A program made the position numbers and the translations under genes. The notes beneath the pieces are model-generated. The model saw only the letters and a program-made list of their open reading frames with translations, was not told where the DNA came from and made no database searches. From positions 1-60,331 of the forward strand of contig CAZAYY010000024.1 in assembly GCA_964489525.1 (NCBI GenBank): a DNA stretch of 60,331 nucleotides, in the 5' to 3' direction. Position 1 is the first letter of the stretch. Each line of letters opens with the position of its first letter. Shown here one piece after another: positions 26,078-35,063 of the stretch. The DNA is from CAZAYY01 sp964489525. Lineage in GTDB: Bacteria > Chloroflexota > Anaerolineae > Anaerolineales > JABWBV01.

Positions 26078-28189
26078 ATGACCAACGAAACCGAAACCTT
26101 TGTAAATCACCTGATCAGCCAGATGACCCTGGAAGAAAAAATTGGCCAACTGCACCAGTATTTTGCTGGAAACAGGTTGGACCCAGAAGTTCTGCGCCAG
26201 GGCAAAGCCGGGTCGGTTATCAATGCGTCTGGCGCCCTGACCGGCCAGGGGTTTTCCGCTTCCAGCACGGTTGAAGAGAGCAACGAAATTCAAAAGATAG
26301 CCCTTGAATCCAGGCTAAAAATTCCGGTGATTTTCGGGCGAGATGTCATTCACGGCTACCGCACCGTTTTCCCCATCCCCCTCGGCCAGGCAGCAGCCTT
26401 CAGCCCGGAACTGGTGGAACAGTCTTCCAGCGTGGCAGCCAGCGAAGCCAGCGCGAATGGGGTTAAATGGACCTTTGCCCCGATGATGGATGTCGCCCGG
26501 GATGCCCGTTGGGGGCGGGTTGCCGAAGGCAGCGGCGAAGACCCCACCCTGGTCTCGCGCCTGGCCGCAGCCGCCGTGCGCGGTTTCCAAGGCAGCGATT
26601 ACTCCGCCCCCAACAAGCTGGTGGCCTGCGCCAAGCACTTTGTGGGCTATGGTGCAGCCGAAGGCGGCCGGGACTACGATGGCGCAGAAATCTCGGAACC
26701 CACCCTGCGCGATATCTACCTGCCGCCCTTCCAGGCTGCAGTGGCCCAGGGTGTGGGCACCTTGATGTCCGCTTTTCACGACCTGAACGGCGTGCCCACC
26801 TCCGGAAACCGCTGGCTGCTGACCGACGTTTTGCGCGGCGAGTGGGGTTTTGATGGTTTCGTGGTTTCGGATTGGGAATCGGTGAAAGAATTAATGTATC
26901 ACGGCGTTGGGGAAAACGAAGCAGAAGCCGCCGTGGTGGGCCTGCGCGCCGGTGTGGATATGGACATGGTCAGCGGCGTTTACCTGAACACCCTGGCTGG
27001 CAGCCTGCAGAAAGGGCTGGTTTCTCTCGATGAAATCGAAGAATCCGTGCGGCGCATTTTGCGCATTAAGCACCGGGCTGGCTTGTTTGAACGCCCCTTC
27101 ACCGACCCAGGCCGGGCGTCCAGCGCGATGCTCACGCCCGAATCGCGCGCCCTGGCCCGTACCTTTGCCCGCGAATCCATGATCCTCCTCAAAAACGAAA
27201 ATAACCTGCTGCCGCTGCAGGGCTTCCGGCGCATCCTGGTAACGGGCAGCTTCTTACACGCGACTGGTGAATTATTCGGCACCTGGACACCCGATGGACG
27301 GGCCGAAGATGTCACCCCCATCCGCGAAGCGCTGCGCCAGGCCGCCCCAAAAGATGTGGAACTCTGGTTCACCGAAATCCCTGAATTGGCCCTTCAGTTC
27401 GCCCAACGAGTGGACGCGGTGATGATGCTGGTGGGCGAACACCCGTCCCGCTCCGGCGAAAACGCCAATGTGAGCGACCTGTCCCTGCCGCCCGGCCAGG
27501 CGGAATGGATTGAGCGCATAACCGCCCTGGGCAAACCCACCACACTGGTCGTATTTGCGGGGCGCCCGTTGGCCATTGGCCGCCAGGTTTCGCAGGCCCA
27601 GGCAGTTTTATACACCTTTCACCCGGGCATTGAAGGCGGCCCGGCCCTGGCCGATGTGCTCTTTGGCGCACATGCGCCGGGCGGCAGGCTGCCCATCTCG
27701 ATGCCCCGTGCAACCGGCCAGGCGCCGATTTATTACAACCACAAGCCTTCCGGCAGGCCGTTCCCCCCGCTGGGGCCCTGGAACTCGCGCTACGCAGACC
27801 TGCCCACCTCGCCCCTCTTCCCCTTTGGCTACGGACTGACCTACACCCAGTTTCGCTACCAGAACCTGCACATCAGCAGCGACACCCTGCGCGGCCAACT
27901 AGAAATCAGCGCCGAAATCACCAACACCGGCCAGCGAACCGGCACGGAACTGGTTCAGCTCTACACCCGCGACCTGGCAGGCTCATTAACCCGCCCGGTG
28001 CGTGAGTTAAAAGACTTCCAGCGGGTAGAACTACAAGCCGGAGAAACCCGCCGGGTTTCCTTCACCCTGGAAGAAGCCCAACTGGCTTTCACCCGCGCCG
28101 ATGGCAGCTTTGGAGTAGAGCCCGGCCTTTTCCACGCCTGGATTGCCCCCAACTGCCAGGAGGGGCTGCGCACCGAGTTCAGGCTTTAA
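26078..28189 (+). CDS. GH3 beta-glucosidase
   Basis: This is a glycoside hydrolase family 3 exo-enzyme of 703 residues without a signal peptide, hence cytosolic. It has the complete three-part layout: the TIM-like barrel (FGRDVIHGYRTVFPIPLGQAA, KHFVGYGAAEGGRDYDG), the catalytic Asp265 in VVSDWESVKEL, the alpha/beta sandwich (FARESMILLKNENNLLPL, GEHPSRSGENA), and a fibronectin-III-like C-terminus (QLYTRDLAGSLTRPVRELKDF). The start follows TTGAGGA. It converges on the GH35 gene, overlapping its 3' end by 11 bp. By context it likely hydrolyses imported beta-linked gluco-oligosaccharides, probably sophoro-oligosaccharides, to glucose. Confidence 0.93.
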   Translation: MTNETETFVNHLISQMTLEEKIGQLHQYFAGNRLDPEVLRQGKAGSVINASGALTGQGFSASSTVEESNEIQKIALESRLKIPVIFGRDVIHGYRTVFPIPLGQAAAFSPELVEQSSSVAASEASANGVKWTFAPMMDVARDARWGRVAEGSGEDPTLVSRLAAAAVRGFQGSDYSAPNKLVACAKHFVGYGAAEGGRDYDGAEISEPTLRDIYLPPFQAAVAQGVGTLMSAFHDLNGVPTSGNRWLLTDVLRGEWGFDGFVVSDWESVKELMYHGVGENEAEAAVVGLRAGVDMDMVSGVYLNTLAGSLQKGLVSLDEIEESVRRILRIKHRAGLFERPFTDPGRASSAMLTPESRALARTFARESMILLKNENNLLPLQGFRRILVTGSFLHATGELFGTWTPDGRAEDVTPIREALRQAAPKDVELWFTEIPELALQFAQRVDAVMMLVGEHPSRSGENANVSDLSLPPGQAEWIERITALGKPTTLVVFAGRPLAIGRQVSQAQAVLYTFHPGIEGGPALADVLFGAHAPGGRLPISMPRATGQAPIYYNHKPSGRPFPPLGPWNSRYADLPTSPLFPFGYGLTYTQFRYQNLHISSDTLRGQLEISAEITNTGQRTGTELVQLYTRDLAGSLTRPVRELKDFQRVELQAGETRRVSFTLEEAQLAFTRADGSFGVEPGLFHAWIAPNCQEGLRTEFRL

Positions 28190-30509
28190 GCAGCCCCGGG
28201 CGTATTTTCCACAGCACAATTTGCCCATTCTGTCCTTGCAGGCGAATTCGCCCATCCAGGGCGGTTTCAGCCAGCGTTGGCTGTTCGCACCTGTAGCCAT
28301 CCAGGGTTAACTCAGCAAAAAACCCGCGCGGCTCAGTGTGCAGGGTTAAGCAATCCCCGCTTTGCTCCACCGCCACGATTTCGGCAGTGGAATACACCAC
28401 CCGCACCCCAGGCCGGACCTGCCAATCCAGGGGTAAAACCAGCCCGCGCCGGGCGGGCAGCCGGATGGGGCTGCCGCCAAACAAGACCTGTTGGTGATAT
28501 TCCAGGGTGGTTTCCAGCGGGTCTTCCTGGTAGTGATTCAGGAACAGGAAGCTGCCGGTTTCACTGCGGCTGATGCGGACATCTACCCACTCGCTCATTT
28601 TAAAGGCGGGCAAACAGCCCATTTTCAACGCCATCTGCTCAAAAACATCCAGGTCGTCCAGGGTATTGGCTGCCAGCGCCGCCCCCAACACCATCACCCG
28701 GCCCTTGCCCAGCGCCTGGATGAAGCCCACAACCTGCCCATTCGCTGACCGGGCAAAAACCTCTGTAAACGTGCCCGTGTAGCCTTCCATGAAAGACACG
28801 GGGATTTCTTCATGTGAAAACACGGCAATTTTGCCCTGGGAAAACGGCAGCCCGCCCTCGATTTGCTCGATGCCCAGCGCATCTTTTAACAGGGTGCAGG
28901 GTTGGTGGTTAAAATCCTCCACGCACATCCGCCCCACCAGGATAAGCTGCCCTCCATTTTGAACATAATCCACCCATTTTTGCTGGGTTTGGGCGTCTCG
29001 CTGGCGCTCCACCAGTGCCCAACACAGCGGGGTTTTCGCCGGGTCCAGCGCTGCGCGCTGCAAATCCAGGGCGTCAAAGGGGCGGTGGGTCAGCGCCAGG
29101 CCGCGAGCGATAAAATCAAACAAAATCACATCGCGCTGGTGCGTCAGGGCGTTCGAAGCCTGCTGGGTGAAGGGACTGTTCACCTCGGTCATAAAATCAT
29201 CCAGCATAAACCCAATGGTAGTCACCGTTTCCGGGCGAGCGCTGACCAGGGAATCGCCATAGGCCTGCAGGATGTTGGACAATCCGCGATAACGATAATA
29301 ATGCTTCCGCAGCGAGCCATCCTTGCGCACCGGGTGACCCCAATCGTGCCGCCGGACCGGGCTGAGAATCGGGTCGTTCTCACCATCGAAGAACAGGTAG
29401 TGATTGATAGCGCGCATCCCCTGGGAAATGCACAGGCGGCTGTGCAGGTCGTACATCGAAACCTGGTGGCCGCTGAAATCGTTGTTTCCCCCGGCCTGGA
29501 ATTCAATCGAGAACAGGGCCTGGTCGGGGTTTTGCAGGGCTTTGGTCATTTCGTTCACCAACAAAAGCTGGTGGAAATTGCCCTCGCCAATAAAAATGGG
29601 GTACACATCCGTGGCGCTCATTACTCCGGCTATACGCATTACATCCACCAACTGCGACAGGCCAATCGGGAAGGTTTTGCCTCCGTTGCCAAACCCGTGA
29701 ATGTTGATGACCGGCGGCGTCTCCAGCCCGTTTGCCTGCGCTTCGGCCAACAAAAACTCGCTGTAGGTGCGCAGATACTGGCGGTAAAAACGCCGGTATT
29801 CTTCCACCACCCAGGCGCTTTGGCCCTCTTGCGGCTGGCTGATTGCCCTGTGCAGGGTTTCTACCATTTCTGCCGGGCTGCTTGCGGGCAGCGCACCCGG
29901 CCTGTGGGTTTGCAGGTGGGCGGCAAAGTGCGATAGGGTATCGGGGTTGGTATCCAGAATGTTGCGCACCCATTGGATCATGCCCATCTCATTGTCCAAC
30001 TGGACCATGAGGATTCTCCCGCCCCGCGTGACCTGGCGCGGGGCAAGCACCCCAAACACCGCCCGGTACCAGCCGCGCACACATTCCAAAAAGCCTGGAT
30101 GCAGGTAGCTGACCACATTCTGCACCCGCCCATCCTGGCTGATGAAAGCCGCTTCGGGATATTTTTCAAACACCCAGGGGGGAATGCCTTCATTAATTGT
30201 TTCCGCCATGATGTACGGGCCAGGGCGGGGAATCACCCAAAGGCCCATCACCGCCGCCAGGTCCAAAAACCCGGCAAGGTCGCGCATCGGGTGGCTGTCG
30301 CCGTCCAGATCCATAAGGTTTTCGGTGGGTTGGTGCCAGAGCCAGGGGATGTATGCCGCCACGGCATTGAAACCCGCCGCCCGCAGCAAGCCCAGGCGGT
30401 GGGGCCATTGGTCTTTGGGGGTGCGGAAATAATGAAATTCGCCGGCATGGATGAACACCGGCTCACCGTCCAGAAGAAAACTGCCATTGTGCACTTCAAA
30501 CTTGGCCAT
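28179..30509 (-). CDS. GH35-family enzyme, possibly acting on beta-1,2-glucosides
   Basis: This 776-residue protein has the GH35 barrel signature (HAGEFHYFRTPKDQW, NAVAAYIPWLWHQP, RPGPYIMAE). Acid/base Glu174 is in VQLDNEMGM and the predicted nucleophile Glu336 in ALFSIEFQAGG. Beta-sandwich domains follow. There is no signal peptide, so it is intracellular. GH35 is mostly beta-galactosidases, but I recall a member from an Ignavibacterium that acts as a beta-1,2-glucosyltransferase, and the gene context here (GH144, GH94, GH3) favours that kind of role. AAGGAG precedes the ATG. It is the last gene of the long minus-strand operon, 11 bases after the cytosolic GH144-like gene. Confidence 0.82.
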   Translation of the reverse strand: MAKFEVHNGSFLLDGEPVFIHAGEFHYFRTPKDQWPHRLGLLRAAGFNAVAAYIPWLWHQPTENLMDLDGDSHPMRDLAGFLDLAAVMGLWVIPRPGPYIMAETINEGIPPWVFEKYPEAAFISQDGRVQNVVSYLHPGFLECVRGWYRAVFGVLAPRQVTRGGRILMVQLDNEMGMIQWVRNILDTNPDTLSHFAAHLQTHRPGALPASSPAEMVETLHRAISQPQEGQSAWVVEEYRRFYRQYLRTYSEFLLAEAQANGLETPPVINIHGFGNGGKTFPIGLSQLVDVMRIAGVMSATDVYPIFIGEGNFHQLLLVNEMTKALQNPDQALFSIEFQAGGNNDFSGHQVSMYDLHSRLCISQGMRAINHYLFFDGENDPILSPVRRHDWGHPVRKDGSLRKHYYRYRGLSNILQAYGDSLVSARPETVTTIGFMLDDFMTEVNSPFTQQASNALTHQRDVILFDFIARGLALTHRPFDALDLQRAALDPAKTPLCWALVERQRDAQTQQKWVDYVQNGGQLILVGRMCVEDFNHQPCTLLKDALGIEQIEGGLPFSQGKIAVFSHEEIPVSFMEGYTGTFTEVFARSANGQVVGFIQALGKGRVMVLGAALAANTLDDLDVFEQMALKMGCLPAFKMSEWVDVRISRSETGSFLFLNHYQEDPLETTLEYHQQVLFGGSPIRLPARRGLVLPLDWQVRPGVRVVYSTAEIVAVEQSGDCLTLHTEPRGFFAELTLDGYRCEQPTLAETALDGRIRLQGQNGQIVLWKIRPGLLKA

Positions 30510-30520
30510 ATACTGCTCCT

Positions 30521-31750
30521 TCAGGGTTTCGGCTGGAAGCCAAGAACTTCCAATGCTTTTTGAATGTCCGGGCTTTGGGTATACGTTTTCCAGACCAACC
30601 CGCTCAGGTAGTTTTCTACCATGAGCATGGAACAGCCCTTATCAATCCCGTACAGGGCGCTGCTGTACCAGGGTGGAGAGACATCCAGGTTGTAGGCGTC
30701 GTAAAAACCGTAAGGCCCCCAGGTTTTAGGGTGCTCCCGGTAGAGGTAGCCCAGCATATCCATAACCTGCTCAGGAACAAAGGGCAAGCAGCTCAGAGCG
30801 CTGTAAATAGAAACCGTGCCGTTAGGCCGTGGAACAGCCAGGCTGGGGGCGCTGCCCGAAACGTCATAACCCCAGGGGCTGTCTCCGGCGCTCAACCCCC
30901 AACTGTTGGCGTGGTAGGTTTTATGGGCCGTGCTGTGCGCCATGCAAAAAGCGCGGTTAGCCAACGCCGCCTGGCGGGTGTTTTCAAACCAATCTATGCC
31001 ATCCGGATCCAGATATCGGGCTGTGTCCAGCCAGGCTTCGCTGAACAGGTAGGCAAACAGGTTGCCACCAGGGTTGAGAATGAGCCTGTGTCCCTCATAT
31101 TCTCCCCAATCACGCCGGAAGCCCTGGTACAACCGGGAGGCAAGCCCAGGCTCCAGCCGGGTTGCGGCCTGCAAGTACATCATTTTCTGCTCGGCAGCCA
31201 TATCCCAGCGGTAGATAAACCCGGGCTGGCCTTCGACATAGTCGCCGCCCTTATCCGGGTTATAGGCCATGCGAAAGAGGGTTCTGCCATCTTTTTCAAA
31301 CACGAGAAACGCCCAGTCCACCCGCGCCAAAAGCTGGCTGGCCAGTGCCTGGATTTCGGCATCCTCAAAGTAAGCTGCAGCCGTAATGACCCCATTGAGA
31401 CAGATGGACGTGTCAATGGTGGAATATTCGCATTTACGGTGGCGCTGGGCGCTCTCCATATCTAAAAAATGGGCAAAGAAACCCCGATGGTGGCTGGCGT
31501 TGTGAAGCAAGGTGCGCAGCGTACCCCGGACGATTTCCGCAGCCCTGGCCTGGCTTAAGAAACCCCGCTCGGCTGCAATCACCCAGGCGGTCAGACCAAA
31601 CCCAACGGAAGCAATTGAGGCCAACCCGGGCTTCCTGGTTGAATCCACCACCAGGCCAAAGCCCTGGCTGGCCGGATTGAGGTTGGTATACTGCATGAAA
31701 AAATCAAAAGAGCCTTTTAACTCAGCGAGCAAAATGTTGTGTGTGGTCAT
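30521..31750 (-). CDS. Cytosolic GH144-like (Glycoamylase domain) glycoside hydrolase
   Basis: This 409-residue all-alpha (alpha/alpha)6-type enzyme lacks a signal peptide. It matches the family once named putative glucoamylase, whose characterised members are GH144 endo-beta-1,2-glucanases. Family signs include GSFDFFMQYTN, the PGLASIASVGFGLTAWVIAAERG stretch, the acidic STIDTSICLNG strand and the C-terminal YGFYDAYNLDV...GIDKGCSMLMVENYLSG. It is a paralogue of the lipoprotein at 32756-34126. Being cytosolic it may act on imported longer oligosaccharides, or have an exo-activity. No ribosome site precedes the ATG, which lies 21 bases after the lacI stop. Confidence 0.8.
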   Translation of the reverse strand: MTTHNILLAELKGSFDFFMQYTNLNPASQGFGLVVDSTRKPGLASIASVGFGLTAWVIAAERGFLSQARAAEIVRGTLRTLLHNASHHRGFFAHFLDMESAQRHRKCEYSTIDTSICLNGVITAAAYFEDAEIQALASQLLARVDWAFLVFEKDGRTLFRMAYNPDKGGDYVEGQPGFIYRWDMAAEQKMMYLQAATRLEPGLASRLYQGFRRDWGEYEGHRLILNPGGNLFAYLFSEAWLDTARYLDPDGIDWFENTRQAALANRAFCMAHSTAHKTYHANSWGLSAGDSPWGYDVSGSAPSLAVPRPNGTVSIYSALSCLPFVPEQVMDMLGYLYREHPKTWGPYGFYDAYNLDVSPPWYSSALYGIDKGCSMLMVENYLSGLVWKTYTQSPDIQKALEVLGFQPKP

Positions 31751-31771
31751 ATCAGGTTAAGGGAAAATCGG

Positions 31772-32746
31772 TTAGCTGCGTTGGAACAAAGAGGACTGGC
31801 GCGCCATAAATTCCGTTGGAATTCGCTGCGGCTCAAAGGGTTGGTGGTTCTCTAAAAACCCCATCAGCTGGGTGGCGGCAGAAGCCCCCCACAAAAAACG
31901 CGAGACAGCCACCGTGGATAGGCTGGGCTGCATGTAGCGAGCAATTTGAATATCATCAAAGCCGGCCACGGCGATATGTTCCGGGATATTCAGCCCTTTT
32001 TCGTGCATGGCATTAATAAAACCGATAGCCATCTGGTCGTTTGCGCAAAAAACCGCCTCTGGCAGAGAACCGGATTCCAGAATTTGCTGTGCCGCCTGGT
32101 AGCCCGACTGCTCGGTGAAATTACCGGGATAGGAATGGATGAACAAGCCCGCTTCTTCACCAGCAGACAAAAAAGCCTGCATCCGTTCGGTGTTGTCAAA
32201 CGAATCGGGCGCCCCAGAAACAAAAGCCACCCGCCGGGCACCCTGTTTATAAAAATGGGAAAAAACTTCGCGGGCGCCATGGGTGTTATCCACCAGCAAG
32301 GGCAGCAAATAATCCGCCTGCAAATTGCGATCCAAAACCACCACGGGGAAATTCCGGGAAGCAATTTGCATAATCAGGTCAGATTCGACTTTTGAGTCGA
32401 ACACAATCGCGCCATCTACCTGGCGTTGGATGAACAACTTTCGCACACTGCGACTGTGGGGACAAACAATCAATTCGTAATCGGTTTGCAAAACAGCCCG
32501 GTGAATACCTTCCAAAATATCTTCATAAAACGAACCACCAAATTCGGTGATGAAGGCACCAATGGTGTGAGTTCTTTGCCTTTTTAGCTTCCTTGCAAAG
32601 GCAATCGGATGGTAGTTTAACCGTTCCGCGGCGTCGAGCACCCGTTTTCGGGTTTCCTGGCTGATATTTCCTGTGCTGTTCAGCGCGTAGGATGCCGTTG
32701 TTACACTGACCTGGGCCAGCCTGGCAACATCTTTAATGGTGACCAT
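31772..32746 (-). CDS. LacI/GalR family repressor of the glucan regulon
   Basis: This 324-residue LacI-family regulator has an N-terminal helix-turn-helix and hinge (TIKDVARLAQVSVTTASYALN, then ETRKRVLDAAERLNYHPIAFARKL) and a periplasmic-binding-like effector domain (IGAFITEFGGSFYEDI, FCANDQMAIGFINAM, VAGFDDIQIARYMQPSLSTV). The hinge helix carries the minor-groove reading that needs a central CG in the operator, as found at 25971-25986 and 48991-49010. The effector is presumably a glucan-derived oligosaccharide. It lies inside the operon it should control, between the two GH144-like genes. Confidence 0.92.
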   Translation of the reverse strand: MVTIKDVARLAQVSVTTASYALNSTGNISQETRKRVLDAAERLNYHPIAFARKLKRQRTHTIGAFITEFGGSFYEDILEGIHRAVLQTDYELIVCPHSRSVRKLFIQRQVDGAIVFDSKVESDLIMQIASRNFPVVVLDRNLQADYLLPLLVDNTHGAREVFSHFYKQGARRVAFVSGAPDSFDNTERMQAFLSAGEEAGLFIHSYPGNFTEQSGYQAAQQILESGSLPEAVFCANDQMAIGFINAMHEKGLNIPEHIAVAGFDDIQIARYMQPSLSTVAVSRFLWGASAATQLMGFLENHQPFEPQRIPTEFMARQSSLFQRS

Positions 32747-32755
32747 GTCGTGATC

Positions 32756-34126
32756 CTAATTCTCCTTAACCATCTCCAGGCGGGTTAGGCCATCCTGAAT
32801 GATTTGATTTTGCATCATGATGTTGTACACAAAATTGTTCTCATAATTCGCCAGCATCAACAGGGTGATTCCTTTGTCAATGCCTAACACATCCTTAGCA
32901 AACCAGTTACGATCCAGGTTATAGGCATCCACAAACCCATAACGGCTTTGTAATTTTTCATAGGTGTAGTAGTTGAGCATGGCCGCTTTGGCCTGCTCGG
33001 GCAGGAAAACGATCGAACCAATGGCCCCGGCTGGTGCGATGGTGTCGTCCACCACATGAGCACGGTTATCATAACCTGACGGGGGAGCGCCGTACAGGCC
33101 ATTATAACCATCTGGACCATCGCTGGCGGTGATGCCCCAGGCATTTGGCCCCAGGGTTTTGTATTTGTTCTGCATATTCACAGCAAAATTAAAGTGGGCC
33201 AGCGACGCCTCAACGGAATTATCAAACCAGTTGACCCCCTCTTTATCCGTGTACTCCCTGAAATCAATCCAGGCATGGCTGAACTGGTAGGTAAAAATGG
33301 AGCCAAACCAGGAATGGATAAAGGGCTGGCCTTCGCCATACCTGGCATAATGCCTGGTAAATGCATAATACGTGGATGGGTCCATCGGATACGTGTCCGA
33401 GCCGGCAGCCAGCACATACAGCATCAGCTGTTCGGCGTAAAAATCCCAGTGGCCTGCAAATCCTTTCTCGGGGGTGTAGGCCATGAAAAACATGTTGCGG
33501 TTCGGGTCAATGAACCAGGGCCAGTTGACTTCACGGTAAATTTGCATGGCCTTTTCCGCAATATCGCCGCCGAAATACTCCCCCACCGACAATACACCCA
33601 TCATCAAGATAGCCGTATCAATATTCGAAAGCTCCGAATCCCAGGCTCTTTTACCCGTGCTCATGCTGACAAAGTGATAATAAAAGCCTTCGACACGATC
33701 CATAGAAAGCAGGGTATCGAGGGTTTTATCCACCCGCTCGTAGGCCTGCTCGTAGGTGATATACCCCTTTTCGATGCCCACCAGGTAGGCCGTCAACCCG
33801 AAACCGACCGAAGCCATGCTGGCGATTCCTTCAGAGCCGGGGTAGCGGTCGCGAATCAGCCCATAGCCAGGGCTGCCGGGGGTTGAGTTGGCCTGCTCCC
33901 AAAAAAAGTCGAACGAACCGCGCATCTCATAGGAAAGCACCTCTTCAAAAGGCGCCTGGGTTGGGACGGGCGTGGGAGCCAGGGTAGGCGTTGGAATGGG
34001 GGGAGATGTTGGGGCCAGGGTAGGGGCAGAAACCTCTTCAGATACCACCACTGGGGCAGCTGGCGGCGCTGCGCACCCCAGCAAAAGTACCGAAAAAACA
34101 ATCAAGAAAGCCGCAAGTTTATTCAC
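32756..34126 (-). CDS. Surface lipoprotein GH144-like endo-glucanase
   Basis: This 456-residue lipoprotein starts at GTG 34126, overlapping the previous permease gene by 8 bases. The hydrophobic N-terminus ends in the lipobox LLLGC (Cys18), followed by a Thr/Pro-rich stalk to about residue 60. The catalytic domain is the same family as the cytosolic paralogue: YEMRGSFDFFWEQANSTPGSPG, GIASMASVGFGLTAYLVGIEKGYIT, ELSNIDTAILMMGVL and YGFVDAYNLDRNWF...GIDKGITLLMLANYE. It is predicted to cut polymeric beta-1,2-glucan (or a related glucan) outside the cell into pieces for the transporters. It is an exported enzyme placed directly behind transporter pair B. Confidence 0.85.
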   Translation of the reverse strand: MNKLAAFLIVFSVLLLGCAAPPAAPVVVSEEVSAPTLAPTSPPIPTPTLAPTPVPTQAPFEEVLSYEMRGSFDFFWEQANSTPGSPGYGLIRDRYPGSEGIASMASVGFGLTAYLVGIEKGYITYEQAYERVDKTLDTLLSMDRVEGFYYHFVSMSTGKRAWDSELSNIDTAILMMGVLSVGEYFGGDIAEKAMQIYREVNWPWFIDPNRNMFFMAYTPEKGFAGHWDFYAEQLMLYVLAAGSDTYPMDPSTYYAFTRHYARYGEGQPFIHSWFGSIFTYQFSHAWIDFREYTDKEGVNWFDNSVEASLAHFNFAVNMQNKYKTLGPNAWGITASDGPDGYNGLYGAPPSGYDNRAHVVDDTIAPAGAIGSIVFLPEQAKAAMLNYYTYEKLQSRYGFVDAYNLDRNWFAKDVLGIDKGITLLMLANYENNFVYNIMMQNQIIQDGLTRLEMVKEN

Positions 34127-35060
34127 CGGTAATACCCGTCCTTTCAATGGATTCCACAAACCAGCGCTGCAAAACAAAATACATCAGCAGCAGTGGTAAT
34201 ATGTTCAAAAAGGTGCCGCTCAGCTTAACCGCTTCGTTAAGCCGGTCAAAAATATTCACCATCCCTGGGGGATAGAGGTTTTCATACGCCTGGACAAACT
34301 TGGAAAGCTGCATGGGCAGCGATTGAATCCCCCCTTCCAGGAATACGACGGTCAGGAAGGTTTCATTCCAATACCAGACGGTGGAAAAGATGATCGAAAT
34401 GATATAAGACGGGATGGCTGCTGGTATTGCAATCCGGAAAAAGATGGCGGCATCGGATGCGCCATCCAACCGGGCAGCTTCTTCCAAAACCTTGGGAAGG
34501 GAAATAAACGTCTGGTAAAAAATCAGGATAAAAATGGCACTCTTATACCCCTGCCCGCCGATGGCTGGCAGAATCAATGCCCAGATTTCGCCCAACAAAC
34601 CCATCTGGCGGTAGGTCAACATCTGGGGAATCACTGTGTTTTGGGCCGGGATGATAAAGGTTGCCAAAATCAGGATAAACACCAGGTTCTTGCCCCAAAA
34701 GCGGTAGCGAGCCAGCCCATAGCCCACAAGAGAACAGACAAAAGCCTGGATCACCGAAGGCACCACGCTGATCATAATCGAAGAGCCGAGGGTTTTCGTG
34801 TAATCCAAGACCCGCAAAGCCTTTGTGTAATTACCCACGTATACCTCTGTGGGAATCCACTGCACCATTGGGTTCAGCAGGTCCGAAGGGCTTTTCAGGC
34901 TGGTAATGAACATGAACAACAGGGGATACAGGTAAACAAAGCCAATCGCAATCAACAGCAAATATAAAATCACCGTAAACACCAACCCGTAGCTGGTGCG
35001 GCTGCCGAACAAATAGCTTCGCAAAACGTCTGAGGTGGGGAGTTTAATCGCAGCTTTCAT
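34119..35060 (-). CDS. Carbohydrate ABC transporter permease, MalG type (pair B)
   Basis: This 313-residue CUT1-type inner-membrane permease has six helices and the EAA loop EEAARLDGASDAAIFFRIAIPA that docks the ATPase. The N-terminal FVYLYPLLFMFITSLKS and the SLVGYGLARYRF stretch are typical MalG features. The start lies 3 bases after the MalF-type partner, without its own ribosome site, so translation is probably coupled. It pairs with the next gene upstream. No ATPase is encoded in the locus, so a shared MsmK-type ATPase is likely. Confidence 0.92.
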   Translation of the reverse strand: MKAAIKLPTSDVLRSYLFGSRTSYGLVFTVILYLLLIAIGFVYLYPLLFMFITSLKSPSDLLNPMVQWIPTEVYVGNYTKALRVLDYTKTLGSSIMISVVPSVIQAFVCSLVGYGLARYRFWGKNLVFILILATFIIPAQNTVIPQMLTYRQMGLLGEIWALILPAIGGQGYKSAIFILIFYQTFISLPKVLEEAARLDGASDAAIFFRIAIPAAIPSYIISIIFSTVWYWNETFLTVVFLEGGIQSLPMQLSKFVQAYENLYPPGMVNIFDRLNEAVKLSGTFLNILPLLLMYFVLQRWFVESIERTGITGE

Positions 35061-35063
35061 GGG

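Noticed and set aside
28902..29936. A long plus-strand open frame opposite the GH35 gene
   Set aside because: It is antisense to a well-matched GH35 coding sequence, has no ribosome site and reads as low-quality, His/Gln/Ala-rich sequence typical of a shadow frame.
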